A DNA stretch of 64,000 bases, from positions 73,242,396-73,306,395 of the forward strand of contig NC_090252.1 of assembly GCF_037325665.1 (NCBI RefSeq), given 5' to 3'. The stretch comes from Littorina saxatilis (lineage: Eukaryota > Mollusca > Gastropoda > Littorinimorpha > Littorinidae). A program made the translations under genes and the position numbers. Below, one piece after another: positions 34,701-43,590 of this stretch. The notes beneath the pieces were generated by a model, which saw nothing but the letters and a program-made list of their open reading frames with translations, was not told where the DNA came from and ran no database searches. The number at the start of each line of letters is the position of its first letter. The stretch's first letter is position 1.

Positions 34701-35185
34701 TCATCAACAACCGGCCCTTGTGTACACAGGATCTGGAAGATCCCACCTCCCTCGACCCTTTGACCCCCAATCACCTTCTGACACTCAAACCCGAGCCCGT
34801 GTTTCCCCCTCCTGGCGAGTTCAAGAGACAGGATCTGTACTCCAGAAAACGATGGCGTCGTGTGCAGTACCTCGCTGAACAGTTTTGGGCTCGTTGGAGA
34901 GGAGAGTACATTGCGTCTCTGCAGAGGCGCCGTAAGTGGTTCCACCAGAAGGATGTCCCGAAGGAAGACGACGTCGTTCTGCTGATGGACGAAGGGACCC
35001 CACGCGGCTCCTGGAAGCTCGCCAGAGTGAAGAAGGTCTATCCAGGTCATGACGGGCTGGTTCGCTCGGTCCAAATCCAGCTGGGTGTGACTAGCAAGGA
35101 CCGCAAGGGAAACCTGGTTGTCCACCATACGTCGCTCGACAGGCCTATTCACAAACTGATACCGTTGTCTGTGTGCGACAAGTGA
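28769..35185 (+). CDS. BEL/Pao Gag-Pol polyprotein
   Basis: A 2138-residue uninterrupted frame. Domains with approximate residues: charged coiled coil 210-300 (repeats of RKVQEA); gag core of the DUF1759 type near 460-620 (FKGDPLAYPAWIAAF); three zinc-binding motifs near 699, 732 and 752 (CLFCKEMHFLSQC, CFRCLRSTHRARDC, CQKCKGKHVTGMH); A17-type protease near 842 (LDTMSDTSFV); RT with YVDDG near 1276; RNase H with HFADAST near 1457; integrase zinc finger near 1759; integrase core with LDCFGPF near 1822, CDRGTNF near 1890 and HFGGVWERLIR near 1936; and the C-terminal domain typical of Pao pol after about 2020. Start chosen as the first ATG after the leader. It looks whole. Confidence 0.95.
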   Translation: MSLSGIEIVDFDDHKSASSRHGDQDAKEKEPADIETEGQDSYPSHFNPTGAEAHYGEEASKQVPYVLTERPQRSVKPNPQNVQEYGPSRKNSYIKTSSDLSVFLNLAMEELDRSVSPSRADELLTELRDRHQDLIERIRALREFQLDSEYQSSHETLVERCNTIGDQLMSLLSPSDRSGGEVQDFTQRRALSVHSLKSTSSTGSKRLILKSDLAAMRVRQQARTELEQRQRAVLEMQRRIEEEDAQRKVQEAQEEAQRKVQEAEKTRKLNEMKDRLSRLKTENEQVMMNVELEAIQAAAAVLDEEYKDENHSSLSELPALNRVHDLYLGRTGGGLVPGADVVAADRSFNATSDSHPQGDKFQGIRQNSKSQDTRKETMLTSQQNPFPARKESPQHYNGTTYYGAPPPWNQDHAYDQRLSNQALPFVPAYANPSSDPHSAESQTLVKSLAEALTISRLPIPRPTVFKGDPLAYPAWIAAFQHLVRSDAVRPEDKMLILRDHVEGPAKEAVGDLYYELSETSYTRALDILKDRFGEDYTISESLKEKLESWPEIKSNDCTALTSFTDYLRQCQAMSKKIRGLSILDDPSYINRLVQKMPRPLMHTWSRKVEAMKRETRLYPSFQYFVDFLHFESSALKHVPLLGPKKPVMQDPAADKAGRSVGSFSTNLHSQEEGQCEAAAAEEKSNSNDSASQGQFRKPTCLFCKEMHFLSQCQKFASIPYRERKETAMKERLCFRCLRSTHRARDCKLTVTCQKCKGKHVTGMHDPDYNPNSKENNHAEQAQRASAYCTVGQERVETDVDAPRCLKTENSDEQHVAGRFYSLYIPVYVSARSHPEKEELVYAMLDTMSDTSFVLDTVAERLDLDKRDAVLTLSTLTTSKETVRCHALSDLRVRAYNAQDFIDVPTAYSQEELCVDKRHVPTCEVVKNIPHLSHLSEQFPPFLDVPIGLLLGVNVSEALRPLQIEYGDPGLPYAQRTRLGWGILGQMPANYNKEPDHAAQVFRIKQEKTAGSSLHNGSIGFRTKEATNEQLIKMMEQDFACPNEQPLSQEDHRFIKILTENTKVNDEGHYELPLPFKQDDPKLPNNRHVALRRLMNLKRRFQKDDHHFLLYKNFVQDMVKQGDAEIIPNDELQTDSCWYIPHHGVYNPNKPGKVRVVFDCAAQCQGTNINDHLLTGPDLLNSLIGVLCRFRLKPVAVTCDVERMFHQFHVTPRHRDYLRFLWWPDNDLNQEPKDYRMRVHLFGAASSPGCANFALRRLAQDNSHLNPQAAEFIQRDFYVDDGLHSNDNVSDAVDVLEGARQICKEGSLRLHKIASNEPKVLTSFPPSEVVQTVQVSKDLKTEGSAERALGVRWTLATDSLNFLNKPNNQPSTKRGVLSTVASIFDPLGLISPVVLRGRMILQEACKSGLDWDQALPVELAVKWSEWLRDVTALSTISIPRYYFPESVLPWRLVEFHHFADASTVGYGECSYLRIVDKQGRPHCAVVMAKSKVAPVRSVTVPRLELQAAVLSVKIARFLQREFAHLHALHHFWSDSRVVLGYLYNESKRFHTFVANRIQQILEFSKPQQWHHVASKENPADHASRGLSVAELKNSNWHSGPEFLKREPVAYEVPDVTVADDDTEVKAYQTKVKVEKHNDCEEIVRRFSSLNRLIRVVTRLLSWAKRARQRRMTRAAATPLSLTSQDLAFQQIVISIQEQHYPSGQRMTHPELRRLDAFTDHKGVLRVGGRIDHSSDTYEVKHPIILPKDSHMSLLLARHHHTKVAHMGRTTTMSSLLSSGIWICSARKVVSSVIHRCIHCARLRGRPSSQKMANLPSDRVEAAPPFTNTGLDCFGPFEVKDGRRNVKRYGLILTCLASRAVHLETLEDLSTDAFICGLRRFIAIRGNVKLIRCDRGTNFIGADRELRQAFKEMDKMKVDEAMLQRGCVFAFNPPSASHFGGVWERLIRTVRQVLAGLLCEHSEKLSTVTLATLLHEVAAIINNRPLCTQDLEDPTSLDPLTPNHLLTLKPEPVFPPPGEFKRQDLYSRKRWRRVQYLAEQFWARWRGEYIASLQRRRKWFHQKDVPKEDDVVLLMDEGTPRGSWKLARVKKVYPGHDGLVRSVQIQLGVTSKDRKGNLVVHHTSLDRPIHKLIPLSVCDK

Positions 35186-35841
35186 CACTTCGTTGATTGC
35201 TGAACACTGTTGACTGTAAAGAGACAAAATGAAGCCTAAGAAGTGCTTTGAGACTGAGTATCCTTTTTCTTCGGGTTTGATTCACGTGTTTCATAATTAC
35301 AGCTATAACAGTATTTTGAGTCTGCCCTTTGAGTCGTTACCAGGGTCTAAATATTGATCGTTTCCTAAATCATAGGAATATTTTAATGAGGTGAAGGTCT
35401 GTAGCAACTTTTAGACGAAGTTGACCAGTTAATTGTATCGTAAGGTAACCAAGCATCATATAGTTATGATGTAATTGGTTTTGAACGTAAATATTGTGAG
35501 GAATTTTGGGTCGCGCTAAAACAAATTTGGCGTGGTATTTGATGTATCGTAAGGTAACCAAGCATCATAGTTATGATGTAATTGGTTTTGAACGTAAATA
35601 TTGTGAGGAATTTTTGGTCGCGCTAAAACAAATTTGGCGTGGTGTTTGAAGTATCGTAAGGTAACCAAGCATCATAGTTATGATGTAATTGGTTTTGAAC
35701 GTAAAGATTGTGAGGATTTTTTGGTCGCGCTAAAACAAATTTGGCGTAGTATTTGAACTGATTTTAAGTTTCGTTCTGGCGTTTTTGAGTTAACCCTGTT
35801 AACCCCTTTTTTGGTTGACTCTGATGTGTCAAGGCCGGGGG
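35186..35841 (+). repeat. BEL/Pao 3' non-coding region with about 108-base tandem repeats
   Basis: Three tandem units starting GTATCGTAAGGTAACCAAGC at 35434, 35543 and 35651, each ending near GGCGTGGTATTTGA. The copies are almost identical to one another. Downstream is the purine tract before the LTR. No gene. Confidence 0.88.
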
Positions 35842-36734
35842 TGTTCTTGCCCCTGTGTGTGGGCTGGTTTTCTTTCACTTTATTTACGATTCTTTTTGTT
35901 TCTGTGTGTCGTAATATATAGTCCGTAAACCGCCGTTTGTGCTGTTAAATCGTTTGTCAAGTAGTCACCTTTAACCAGTTCTTGTCCCTTTACCTGCTGA
36001 TTCCCCTACTTCCCTTAACTTCCTCAATTAAGCCTGGTTGTTCTCTCAGTGCACAGAGAGATAGACTGTAAGAGCTCTGTCCTTCCCTTTAGTGACTTAA
36101 CTTGTGAGCCCCTATAGTTTCCACCCTTGTTTGTTCTTTGTTCTGTCCCCAGTTATTTCATTACCGTACTTTCATTTCATTGTGTATGTTCGCGTGAATA
36201 TCATTTCCTTTTGCGTGATTGTGGTACAAAGTCAGCGTGTCGTCAGTCCAGTTTTTACGTCATTATAAAACGTCACGTTTTTAGTCGTCATATTCGTTTC
36301 GCCCTCAGCGGCTTTTTTGTGTGTTTTTTCGACGCCAAATAGGGTATGTACGCGTTTACTTTAGTGTTGATTTCCTGTCTGTTTCTTTATAAAGATTTGC
36401 ATGTACCTTTGCTCTTTATCTTTTCTTAGCACCTGTTTTTGTCTCTGTATCCTCTGGTATTCACTGTCTGTTGTTCTCTAATTCTGTCTCCTTCTTTCTC
36501 TGTTCAGTGTTTCTGTCTTTCTCATTTCTGCTTCGCTTTCTGGTTTTCTCTCCTTCTTGCTCCATTGTTCTCGTTTGTTTTATTGTTTGCTCTCTGTTTA
36601 CGTTCCCTTTTTTGTGCAGTTTTCACCGGACGCAGATCAACGAAAGAAGGAAATAAAACAAGACCAAAAAAACCCATCTGTGTTCGCGTTGTCCCTATAC
36701 TATAGTCAGAATTACCAAAGAAGCCGCACTTACA
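35842..36734 (+). repeat. 3' LTR of the BEL/Pao element
   Basis: 893 bases, matching the 5' LTR apart from a two-base length difference and about one substitution seen by eye. Followed by the GGGAC target duplication. Confidence 0.93.
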
Positions 36735-36739
36735 GGGAC

Positions 36740-37750
36740 TTTGTGCTTAATTAAGTCAGAATAACCTACATCCAGATCATCTTTGACCCATGTTTCTGGA
36801 AACTCGCAATACAAATCATGCAACTGTTTGCGTTCCTCTTCATTACTTGCTGCGCCCAACAGACTCTCGGGAACCTTCAAGTCTGACACATCACTCTCTG
36901 CAGATATCGTATCACACGACACCACAACCTTCCCAGCAATCTCCTCTGCCTTCACCCCTGGCGAAACAACGCTATGAACTGCATGAACCGTGCCAACCGG
37001 AGTTCGCTCTGTCAAAAAGACATCTTCATCACTCAGATTAACGATCTGGACGTTCCACGGACCTTTTCCCTTTACCAGAGTCTGGGCTAGTAAACACTTC
37101 TCCCGGGTTGGGCCCTCTAATGCCTCTATGACGTACTCGCCCTGTTCTGTCACCTTCTTTCCATACCCTCCACTCAAACAAACAGTGGAAATTGAGCGAG
37201 CGGACATGTGTATGCCGCCCTTTGGCACCCTCACCAACCCCACACAAGCTGGAGTGTCTACCGTTATGTCTGCCACTCTAATATTCACAGGCCCATGATC
37301 TCTCACGTCACGGATGACGTTCATGCCGAGTATGACTCGCTCGCAACCCTCCGAATCAGAAACTTCCTTTTGAACAAGGATGACCCTTTCGGGAATAACT
37401 TGTTCCCCAACCTTAACGTCCAGTATAGTGTAGCCTATGTAGGGAACCTCCAACCCATTGGCTCCAACCAACCGTACAAGTGTAGTGTCTCTTACCAGTT
37501 CTTCGCTAAAATGTTTGTAAAAACAATGTTCACTGATAATCGTGACTTGTGAACCGGTATCCCACAACGTTTCCAACGTCACACCTCCCATTTCTACCAC
37601 AACAACAGGTCGTTCGCCCACCATTCTAGAAAGAACTGAGCCCTTTTCATCCCCGTCCTGTGTACGGCTCTTTACACAGTCGGTTACTGGTTTAACCCTT
37701 TCCAAGTACATGATCTGATCACGTGGCCAGGCTTGCCACATTTCAGACAA
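36740..37750 (-). pseudogene. gypsy copy 2 pol, protease-side piece
   Basis: Collinear with the N-terminal part of pol in copy 1, including the protease LWDTGSQVTI. The frame runs a few codons into the BEL/Pao LTR by chance. The piece overlaps the end of gag as in copy 1. Confidence 0.88.
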
Positions 37751-38628
37751 ATGGGTTTTCCATCAGATGTAAACTTATATTTGGGAGGTCGTCTTTCTGA
37801 AAGCCCGACCTTGAGTGCCTCAAGTTCCTGTTCTAACTCTTTTTGGCGACTCGCCATCTTCCTGACTTCTTCAAAACAATCTGAATTGTCATGAGTCGCG
37901 ACTGTATTGGCTGTAGCGTTCTTTGGAACTGGAGTACGTATTTCTTCCCATTCTAATGCCAATTTCCTCAGTTCACTAAATGAGACCGACCCGTTCTGTA
38001 TGTGCCTCCTCAAATCAAGGACCAGCGATCTGTCATGAATCCCTTCAACAAAATGATCCACAAGCAGGTCTTCAGAGGACACAGCGCGTCTCGATTCCTC
38101 TTGTTTGGCTTTCACCGCGTTAAAGCGTGTGAATAAATCATTGGCATACGCTCGGACCGTTTCTCGACTTCCCTGTCGCCTTTCAGCAAAACATGCCATA
38201 AGAGTTGGTAATGGGCGTTTGTCGCCGAATGCATCCACTAGGATTGCAAAAATGTCTTCGATACTGCTGTATGACTGACCACATGACTTCAGTTCAACCC
38301 TGGCTAGTCCCTCTACATGCTGAGTCACATAGCGAATCTGTTCTTCTCTCCCGAAATCCTTCACAGCACTGCTAATCTCTTCTATGAAATCCTTAACAGA
38401 GTACCTTCCATCTTCTCTGCTATCTCCGTAGAATTTCCTAACTTTGGGGGGTTTCGAAACAACAACTTTCGGGGCGGATCTTGCCTCTAAACTTTCCCTC
38501 ATGCTACTCAACTCTGTAGCCATTCTCCGCAAATCCCCTGCTTCTCTTACAATCCTTCCCCTTCCCAGCCCCAACGGTGTCTGTGAAAAATCAGCGGCCG
38601 AAGTAAATTCCAAACCAGATTCATCCAT
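37684..38628 (-). CDS. gypsy copy 2 Gag
   Basis: 314 residues, nearly identical to the Gag of copy 1, with the same single CCHC knuckle (CLKCGKPGHVIRSC). Upstream at about 38629-38690 is the same 17-base tandem array, and the leader (38691-39302) carries the primer-binding site at 39283-39300. Confidence 0.9.
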   Translation of the reverse strand: MDESGLEFTSAADFSQTPLGLGRGRIVREAGDLRRMATELSSMRESLEARSAPKVVVSKPPKVRKFYGDSREDGRYSVKDFIEEISSAVKDFGREEQIRYVTQHVEGLARVELKSCGQSYSSIEDIFAILVDAFGDKRPLPTLMACFAERRQGSRETVRAYANDLFTRFNAVKAKQEESRRAVSSEDLLVDHFVEGIHDRSLVLDLRRHIQNGSVSFSELRKLALEWEEIRTPVPKNATANTVATHDNSDCFEEVRKMASRQKELEQELEALKVGLSERRPPKYKFTSDGKPICLKCGKPGHVIRSCTWKGLNQ

Positions 38629-39302
38629 GTTGGTATTTTAAAAGGTTGGTATTTTAAAAGGTTGGTATTTTAAAAGGTTGGTATTTATAACATTGACCTG
38701 TGTTGGTATTGCGTTTCTTCAACCAGAAGGTTATTCGAAACTTGTCAACACGTGTGTAATACAAGTTAAACCAAGCTCGATCTTACTGGCAACCAAGAAA
38801 AAACCCACACCACCCAGCATACATACAACACAACCAAAAGTGTTAGTAATCACATCACATCACCATGTAGCATATCAAACATACAACTACACATGTCAGT
38901 CATAATATCAAATCAACATAATCAACCACACTCTTCCAGGGCTGGTCCACTCCCCAACTCTGTCTCTTTGCACGGTGTGCAAACAGTCTTTCACAAACGT
39001 CCGAAGAAATGTTAATCGTTGAAGTCCTTCTGTGGACTAACAGAGTAAAAAGAAATGTTAATCACTGTAATCCTTTCTTCCCCGGATTAACAAACTAAAT
39101 GGCAATGTTGACAACAAAGCCGCATCCGTCGACGTCACGCCCGGACTCCCTCCAACTTCTCACACGCCCGTCTCCTCAACACCAGCCCGCGTCCGGACTG
39201 CATGCCTGCCAACCTCTCCCTGTGCGACGGGGTCCCCTAACCTACACTAATCCTAGCCCTAACGGTAACACCCCCTACCCACCCTTGCTCCGCAGCGCCA
39301 AA

Positions 39303-40683
39303 TGTAACCGTGCGCCAATCTACTTTCCTCTTTCGTACTGAACTCAAACACTAAAGCAGACGACACAAGTTATATTACCCAGGTTCTTTTATTCCATACG
39401 ATGAAATGGGGAAAATGTGGGATAACGGGGGTTTATCTTCAAATACAACTTTCACTGTATAGGACTAAACAACTTAAAAAACAACAACAATATTCTCACT
39501 CTTCATTCTAAAGCTACATTCTTCCCCTAAAAATACCCTTTAAAACACACCAAATCCTTTCCCCAAACTACACTCTACTCTAAATCCTCACTCTCAACTT
39601 TAATCCAAAAAAAACCACAATGAGACTCTAATTTAAAACAAACGAAATCTAAAAAACAAACTAAAAAACAATTCTTTAAAAAAAACCAAATCTACAAAAA
39701 CTCTAACAAAATCTGACCAAAATCTCTCCACTAAATCTAACTACTCTTCACTAACAAAACCTAGTCTATAAAAACAAATCTACGCCCCACTAAAAAAGAA
39801 AAGACCTAACTAAACCAAACAGACCTAACTAAAACCCCGTCGCACACTCGGCCATCCTGCAAACACAGAATGCACGCCGTAAGCATACGTAAACAAATCA
39901 ACAATTTCAACTACCACAAGCTAACTCATTAAACAACAAAACACATCATTCCTACCAAATAACATGCCTACAATACATATACCGTTCTCTCAAACAACGG
40001 TCTTCTAAAGCATTCACACACAAAAATCTTCCCCACCATTCCAACTCACAAAACAATCTACTTAAACATTCAAATAAATCCTCCCCCCAAGCAGCATACT
40101 ATTCTTTTCACCGCCTACCCATTTACAGAAAGAAAATTGTTTTAACCTACCAGCAAAAGAATCCTCACATTCCGGAAAGATTTCCGGCCGTGACAGACAT
40201 GTCACTGACACAACGGCATTGAAAACACGCCGCACCAAATACACATCTTCTTCCCTCAAAGATTCCAAGCAAAAGCACAGTTTTAGCGTTCACATCCTGT
40301 GCACCGGTGTCACAAGATTAACCCATTCAACTCGAGGGGTGTCAGGCAGCCCCACTTTCTTTAGTTAGTGCCTAACGTCACCTTCAACTATTCAACTTTA
40401 CATCGCGGCGGAGGGAAAAAAGGAGATGGAATAAAGCCACCTGTCAATTGTTTCTTGTTCACAAAAACATTAATCACAAAATTTACTCCAGAGGCTTGTA
40501 CCAAAAAAAACAATCGTTTTACCTATGCAAATTTTAGAATCGGCTATTCCGCGAGACCAATTCAATAGAAATGAAACTCAGTCTCGGAAACCTTAATGAA
40601 TCCCCGATAGTATAGAGGTACCACGAGTTCACACGGATGCACCAGAGTGCATGTGTACCGTAACTGTCGTTCCCAAGCTCACA
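39303..40683 (-). repeat. 5' LTR of gypsy copy 2
   Basis: 1381 bases, TG...CA. It gives the uninterrupted reference for the enlarged 3' LTR at 20934-23321. Followed by the CTAG duplication and by the resumed LINE sequence. Confidence 0.92.
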
Positions 40684-40687
40684 CTAG

Positions 40688-41617
40688 TGATTTTGATAAT
40701 GGTGTTTCCATGCTTGATCAGTGTTTCTGGATATTTTAGAAAAGAAAGATGATGCAGCTTTCATCATGTGTGGAGACTGTAATGCCAGAACCGGTTCTAA
40801 CGTCGCTCCTTTCTACGACTTAGAGTCAGACTGCGGTGTGAATGTAGATGGTGATCTTTGGTCCATAAGCAGCAGCGTGATTGATTATTTTATTGTGTCC
40901 TGTTCTTTGGCTTATTTGGTTGACAACAGGTGTGTTCTTGGCCGAATTGATTCTAATCACATGCCTGTTTCCTGTTTTATAAAACACGCATTACAGCCAG
41001 ATAAAATGCAAAACATAGATAGGTGCTCCTTTGTGTATAAAATGAAATGGTCCGAAGAAAACCAGACCAGTTTTAAGAATAAGCTGTATCAGCCTGAAAA
41101 TCTTGCTGTGATTGAAAAAGCCTCCAATTTGATTGAAGCAGTTAGTACATTTAGATATGTGCTTAATTCAGTCGCTGATTGCCTCTTCGTCAGGCACAAG
41201 CCCCAGAAAGGTACTAACACTGGTAGAAAGCTGTTTTAATGATTCCCTTCTTTTTTTTAACGTAAAACAGTTTTCAAGAAAAAATGCATTGAGGGGCGAT
41301 ATTACAAGAATGTGTTCAGTGCAAACAATGTTGCACATGTAAACGAAAGTGAAGAGCCTCACGTACCTGTCAGAGTGAGTCACACGAAGGAGAAACCAGT
41401 CCTGAAAATGAAACTTTGAATTCTGACGTAACTTATCAAGAGGTTTGAAAGTCAATAAAGCAGCTGGACCTGATGGTGTCATACCAGAAGTCTATGCACA
41501 TGCTCATACGATTCCTTTTTTGGTCCATCTGTTTAATGCTATTTTTTCCTCTGGAGTTTACCCTGAAGCGTGGACTGAAGCCATAATCCACCCCTTACAT
41601 AAAAAAGGCGATTTACG
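40688..41617 (+). mobile_element. Decayed LINE, right part (endonuclease end and RT start)
   Basis: Continues the LINE of 19995-20933. FIMCGDCNARTGS and SSSVIDYFIVS followed by DSNHMPVS are endonuclease blocks. After a frame shift, KVNKAAGPDGVIPEVY and EAWTEAIIHPLHKKGDLRKP are the first RT blocks. Similarity to LINE proteins stops near 41617. The element is decayed well beyond activity and is older than the gypsy copy inside it. Confidence 0.78.
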
Positions 41618-41679
41618 TAAACCCTGCCAGGCAAATCCAAAAACAAAGAGACTGCCAACGTTCCAAAATTCAGAATCAA

Positions 41680-42542
41680 ACAAGTCGCGTAAGGCGAAAA
41701 TACATTTAGTCAAGTAGCTGTGGAACTCACAGAATGAAACTGAACGCAATGCAATTTTTCAGCAAGACCGTATGCTCGTAGCATCGTCAGTCCACCGGTC
41801 GTGGCAAAGGCAGTGAAATTGACAAGAAGAGCGGGGTAGTAGTTGCGCTGAGAAGGATAGCACGCTTTTCTGTACCTCTCTTCGTTTTAACTTTCTGAGC
41901 GTGTTTTTAATCCAAACATATCATATCTATATGTTTTTGGAATCAGGAACCGACAAGGAAATTCAATAAGATGAAAGTGTTTTAAAATTGATTTCGACAA
42001 TTTAATTTTGATCCTAATTTACATATTTTTAGCTTTCAGAGCTTGTTTTTAATACAAATATAACATACTTATATGGTTTTGGAATCAGAAAATGATGGAA
42101 AATAAGATAAACGTAAATTTGGAACGTTTTATAAAAAAAATATTTGTTTTACAATTTTCAGATTTTTAATGACCAAAGTCATCAATTAATTTTTAAGCCA
42201 CCAAGCTGAAATGCAATACCGAAGTCCGGGCTTCGTCGAAGATTACTTGGCCAAACTTTCAACCAATTTGGTTGAAAAATGAGAGCGTGACAGTGCCGCC
42301 TCAACTTTCACGAAAAGCCGGATATGACGTCATCAAAGACATTTATCAAAAAAATGAAAAAAACGTCTGGGGATATCATACCCAGAAACTCTCATGTCAA
42401 ATTTCATAAAGATCGGTCCAGTAGTTTAGTCTGAATCGCTCTACACACACACACACAGACAGACACACACACACATACACCACGACCCTCGTCTCGATTC
42501 CCCCCTCTACGTTAAAACATTTAGTCAAAACTTGACTAAATG
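41680..42542 (+). repeat. TTTAGTCAAG-family repeat, copy A
   Basis: Starts ACAAGTCGCGTAAGGCG and ends in the hairpin CATTTAGTCAAAACTTGACTAAATG (shown in parts: CATTTAGTCAA and TTGACTAAATG). It is about 860 bases and includes a CA/GACA microsatellite about 100 bases before its end. Other copies in this window: 54624-55506, 55507-56125 and 63003-63125. No coding potential. Probably a non-autonomous transposable element, class unknown. Confidence 0.8.
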
Positions 42543-42555
42543 TAAAAACAAGAAA

Positions 42556-42837
42556 GGTAAGTTGTTGGACCGTTTGTTATTGACAAAAAAAATACGTTAC
42601 ATTCACAAATATTTCGACCCAACTGAACAGACAAAAAAAAGACAGACAAAAGACAAACCCTTTCTACGTCATTCATTTCATCATACAATCATCCAATCGC
42701 TCGGCTTCCTGACGAGTGGACGTAAACTGATAGAACTATCAAGATAAGTTTTGTGTTGATATGTGTTTGTCTGTTCACGTTGAAATATCCGTGTGAATGT
42801 ATTGTTTTGTCAATAACAAACGTTCCAACAACCTACC
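42556..42837. mobile_element. Small inverted-repeat element (MITE-like)
   Basis: About 280 bases with terminal inverted repeats of roughly 33 bases: GGTAAGTTGTTGGACCG at the left, matching the complement of CGTTCCAACAACCTACC at the right. No frame. No clear target duplication. Confidence 0.6.
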
Positions 42838-42904
42838 CTGCCAGGCAAGTTTTGTTCAGCATCCCAAGTAAGTTTAACTTTGTATACATTTGGTTTCGGA
42901 TTTG

Positions 42905-42932
42905 TTTGTCAGTGTGTGTGTGACGTCTGGGT

Positions 42933-42979
<47 letters not shown>

Positions 42980-42994
42980 TGTGTGTGTGTGTCT

Positions 42995-43058
<64 letters not shown>

Positions 43059-43449
43059 CGCCTGGGTCAGTCTGTGTGTGACGTCTGGGTCAGTATGTGT
43101 GTGTGTGTGTGTGACGTCAGTATTGGTCAGTATGTGGTGACGTCTGTGTCAGTGTGTGTGTGACGTCAGGGTCAGTGTGTGTGTGTGTGACGTATTGGTC
43201 AGTCTGTGGGTGACGTGTGGGTCAGCCTGTGTGTGACGTCTGGGACAGTGTGTGTGTGTGTGTGTGACGTCTTGGTCAGTCTGTGGGTGACGTCTGGGTC
43301 AGTGTGTGTTTGACGTCTGTGTCAGTGTGTGTGTGTGTGTGTGACGTCTGGGTCAGTGTGTATGTGTGACGTCTGGGTCAGTGTGTGTGTGTGTGTGTGT
43401 GTATGTGTGTGTGTGTGTGTGTATGTGTGTGTGTGTGTGACGTCTGGAT

Positions 43450-43485
<36 letters not shown>

Positions 43486-43590
43486 CGTTTGGGTCAGTGT
43501 GTGTGTATGACGTCTGTGTCAGTGTGTGTGTGATGTTTGGATCAGTGTGTGTGTGTGTGTGACGTCTGTGTCAGTGTGTGTGTGTGTGAC
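42905..43590. repeat. (GT)n / TGACGTCTGGGTCAG minisatellite
   Basis: GT runs of varying length are punctuated about twenty times by TGACGTC(T/A)GGGTCAG-like words. Long GTGT reading frames across it are repeat artefacts. Confidence 0.93.

Larger units (their letters stand above)
27771..36734 (+). mobile_element. BEL/Pao LTR retrotransposon, whole-looking
   Basis: Plus-strand element of 8964 bases with LTRs 27771-28665 and 35842-36734, one long gag-pol frame, and a 5-base target duplication GGGAC (27766-27770 and 36735-36739). LTRs start TGTTCTTGCC and end GCACTTACA. A purine-rich stretch (AAGGCCGGGGG) stands just before the 3' LTR. The two LTRs differ by about two changes, so the insertion is very recent. 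It lies in pol of gypsy copy 2 in opposite orientation. It looks whole. Confidence 0.95.
20934..40683 (-). mobile_element. Ty3/gypsy LTR retrotransposon, copy 2, with two nested insertions
   Basis: Same family and orientation as copy 1. Parts: 3' LTR 20934-23321, 3' non-coding 23322-24677, pol in two pieces around a BEL/Pao element, gag 37684-38628, leader with primer-binding site at 39283-39300, 5' LTR 39303-40683. It is inserted into a LINE with a CTAG target duplication. The two LTRs differ by only a small number of changes outside the insertion in the left one, so the integration is young. It is broken by the nested element. Confidence 0.93.

Noticed and set aside
36127-36754. Several hydrophobic plus-strand frames, also at 28058-28760
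   Set aside because: They lie in the T-rich BEL/Pao LTRs and are the same in both LTRs; there is no sign of a gene.
42880-43562. Several long plus-strand frames rich in Val-Cys
   Set aside because: They are translations of the GT microsatellite.
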